Shown here piece after piece: positions 5,806 to 6,688 of a DNA stretch of 6,688 nt. Under the pieces are notes generated by a model. The model was not told where the DNA came from. It searched no databases and saw nothing but the letters and a program-made list of their open reading frames with translations. This DNA comes from JBOHDX01 sp050700835. GTDB lineage: Bacteria > Actinomycetota > Actinomycetes > Propionibacteriales > Nocardioidaceae. The translations under genes and the position numbers were made by a program. The stretch covers positions 1 through 6,688 of the forward strand of contig JBOHDX010000024.1 in assembly GCA_050700835.1 (NCBI GenBank), read 5' to 3'. Position 1 is the stretch's first letter, and every line of letters starts with the position of its first letter.

Positions 5806-6592
5806 AGCCGAGGCTGATCGCGACAGACCTGGACGGCACGCTCGTACGCTCTGACGGCACGGTCTCCCCACGCAGCGTCGCTGCGATCTCCGGCCTCGAC
5901 GCCGTGGGTGTCGGCTTCGTGATGGTGACGGCACGACCGCCACGCTGGCTGCACGACCTGCGCCACCTGGTCGGCGACCACGGGGTGGTGATCTGCTCCA
6001 ACGGCGCCTTCGTCTACGACGTGCCGAGCCAGCGGATCACGGCCGAGCACGGCATCGATGCCGCCACGGTCTGCGCACTCGCCGCCGACCTCAGGACGGC
6101 GCTGCCCGGGATCGCCTTCGCGGTCGAGAGACCCGTGACGGCTTCGGTCACGAACCTGGGTACGTCGGCGACCACCCCGTACCCGACGGTTCGCCGGTCG
6201 CCGAGGTCGAGGAGCTGCTCGCGCTCCCCACCGCGAAGCTGCTTGCCCGGTGCGACTCCGTCGCGCCGTCCGAGTTCCACCGCCGGGTTGCCGCGGTCGT
6301 CGGCGACCGGGCCGTGCCGGCCTACTCCGGGGCCTCCGGCCTTGCCGAGATCAGTGCCGCCGGAGTGACGAAGGCGGCGGCCCTGGCGTCGTGGTGCACG
6401 GACCTCGGTATCGACCAGGGAGAGGTGTGGGCGTTCGGGGACATGCCCAACGACCTGCCGATGCTCGCGTGGGCGGGCCGGTCGTACGCCGTCGCCAACG
6501 CTCACCCCGACGTGCTCGCGATGGCGGACCGCCGTTGTGGGTCCAACGACGACGACGGGGTGGCCGAGGTGCTCGAGCAGCTGCGTCGGTGA
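5760..6592 (+). pseudogene. HAD-superfamily (Cof-type, IIB) hydrolase with a frameshift
   Basis: The two halves lie in different frames. The first reads from GTG 5760 to Glu123 (6126-6128): DLDGT at 23-27 with nucleophile Asp23 and acid/base Asp25, motif II in VTARP (Thr57), and NGAF near 81-84. After 6128 the homologous frame moves by 2 nt and continues from about 6131 as TRDGFGHEPGY to TGA 6590-6592, with the motif III Lys in GVTKAAAL (about 204) and motif IV GDMPND (about 226-231). Skipping the AG at 6129-6130 restores a 276-aa protein with a C2B-type cap, the normal size for Cof-type sugar-phosphate or nucleotide phosphatases. As sequenced, the first frame runs on to a stop near 6368 without motifs III and IV, so the product would be inactive. 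This may be a true mutation, a sequencing error or, less likely, recoding. GTG 5802 is an alternative start. The gene begins 25 nt after rlmN. Confidence 0.85.
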
Positions 6593-6688
6593 CCCGTGGG
6601 CCGCTGAGTGCGTCCTGCCCTTGGCCCCGCTTCACACGTCGTACGGTTCAGCGAACCCGACATATCCGGCGCGATTCGGTACCTGCGG
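6593..6688. other. Terminal region without a certain gene; possible start of a downstream gene
   Basis: No stem with a T-tract is visible after the HAD stop. On the + strand a frame from GTG 6608 stays open for 27 codons to the window edge, ending in a plausible peptide, VRFSEPDISGAIRYLR, but only about two thirds of its codons end in G or C and it lacks a clear Shine-Dalgarno sequence. A promoter-like pair, TTGGCC (6621-6626) and TACGGT (6642-6647), has a short 15-nt spacer. It could hold either a promoter or the start of another gene. Confidence 0.3.

Noticed and set aside
6314..6592. A separate small gene starting at GTG 6314
   Set aside because: Its product is simply the C-terminal part of the HAD hydrolase (motifs III and IV), and the same frame carries homologous-looking sequence back to about 6131. 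A frameshifted single gene explains it better.
1..6688. CRISPR arrays, tRNA/rRNA genes, insertion sequences, phage or defence genes
   Set aside because: No direct repeats with regular spacers, no tRNA-like cloverleaf, no transposase or integrase motifs were seen. All gene-sized regions are accounted for by housekeeping or enzyme-family genes.

Overview
The window is a high-GC, densely packed stretch of an actinobacterial chromosome. The evidence for the group is a strong G/C bias at third codon positions, an Ala/Pro/Glu-rich tail on ribosomal protein S2, N-terminally extended UMP kinase and CdsA proteins, frequent GTG/TTG starts, and the gene order rpsB-tsf-pyrH-frr-cdsA-...-rlmN. The composition would suit the Propionibacteriales (Nocardioides-like), but that finer placement is only an impression. 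Every gene lies on the + strand.

Layout. Positions 1-125 are the last codons of rpsB. tsf (EF-Ts), pyrH (UMP kinase) and frr (ribosome recycling factor) follow, separated by 74-125 nt. cdsA abuts frr, and a histidine-phosphatase-family gene overlaps the cdsA stop by 4 nt. After an 85-nt gap with hairpins and a possible promoter comes a small VOC (glyoxalase-like) protein, then rlmN, which may have its own promoter. Last is a Cof-type HAD hydrolase that is split by a frameshift. The final 96 nt hold no certain gene; one frame stays open to the window edge.

How the genes work together. rpsB, tsf and frr serve translation: small subunit assembly, EF-Tu recycling and post-termination ribosome recycling. 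pyrH supplies UDP for pyrimidine nucleotides, including the CTP that CdsA uses to make CDP-diacylglycerol, the precursor of anionic phospholipids. RlmN methylates 23S rRNA A2503 and a subset of tRNAs. The histidine phosphatase, VOC protein and HAD hydrolase have no assignable substrates.

This is mainly a housekeeping locus, and I found no sign of a defence system, mobile element, CRISPR array or new multi-gene system. The points worth a second look are local: a 2-nt frameshift in a GAGAGA tract that breaks the HAD gene; a cdsA whose conserved N-terminus extends upstream of any ATG/GTG/TTG, leaving a CTG that overlaps the frr stop as the likeliest start; possible leaderless promoters before the VOC gene and rlmN; and a 24-codon frame that joins rlmN to the HAD gene by an ATGA and a GTGA overlap.
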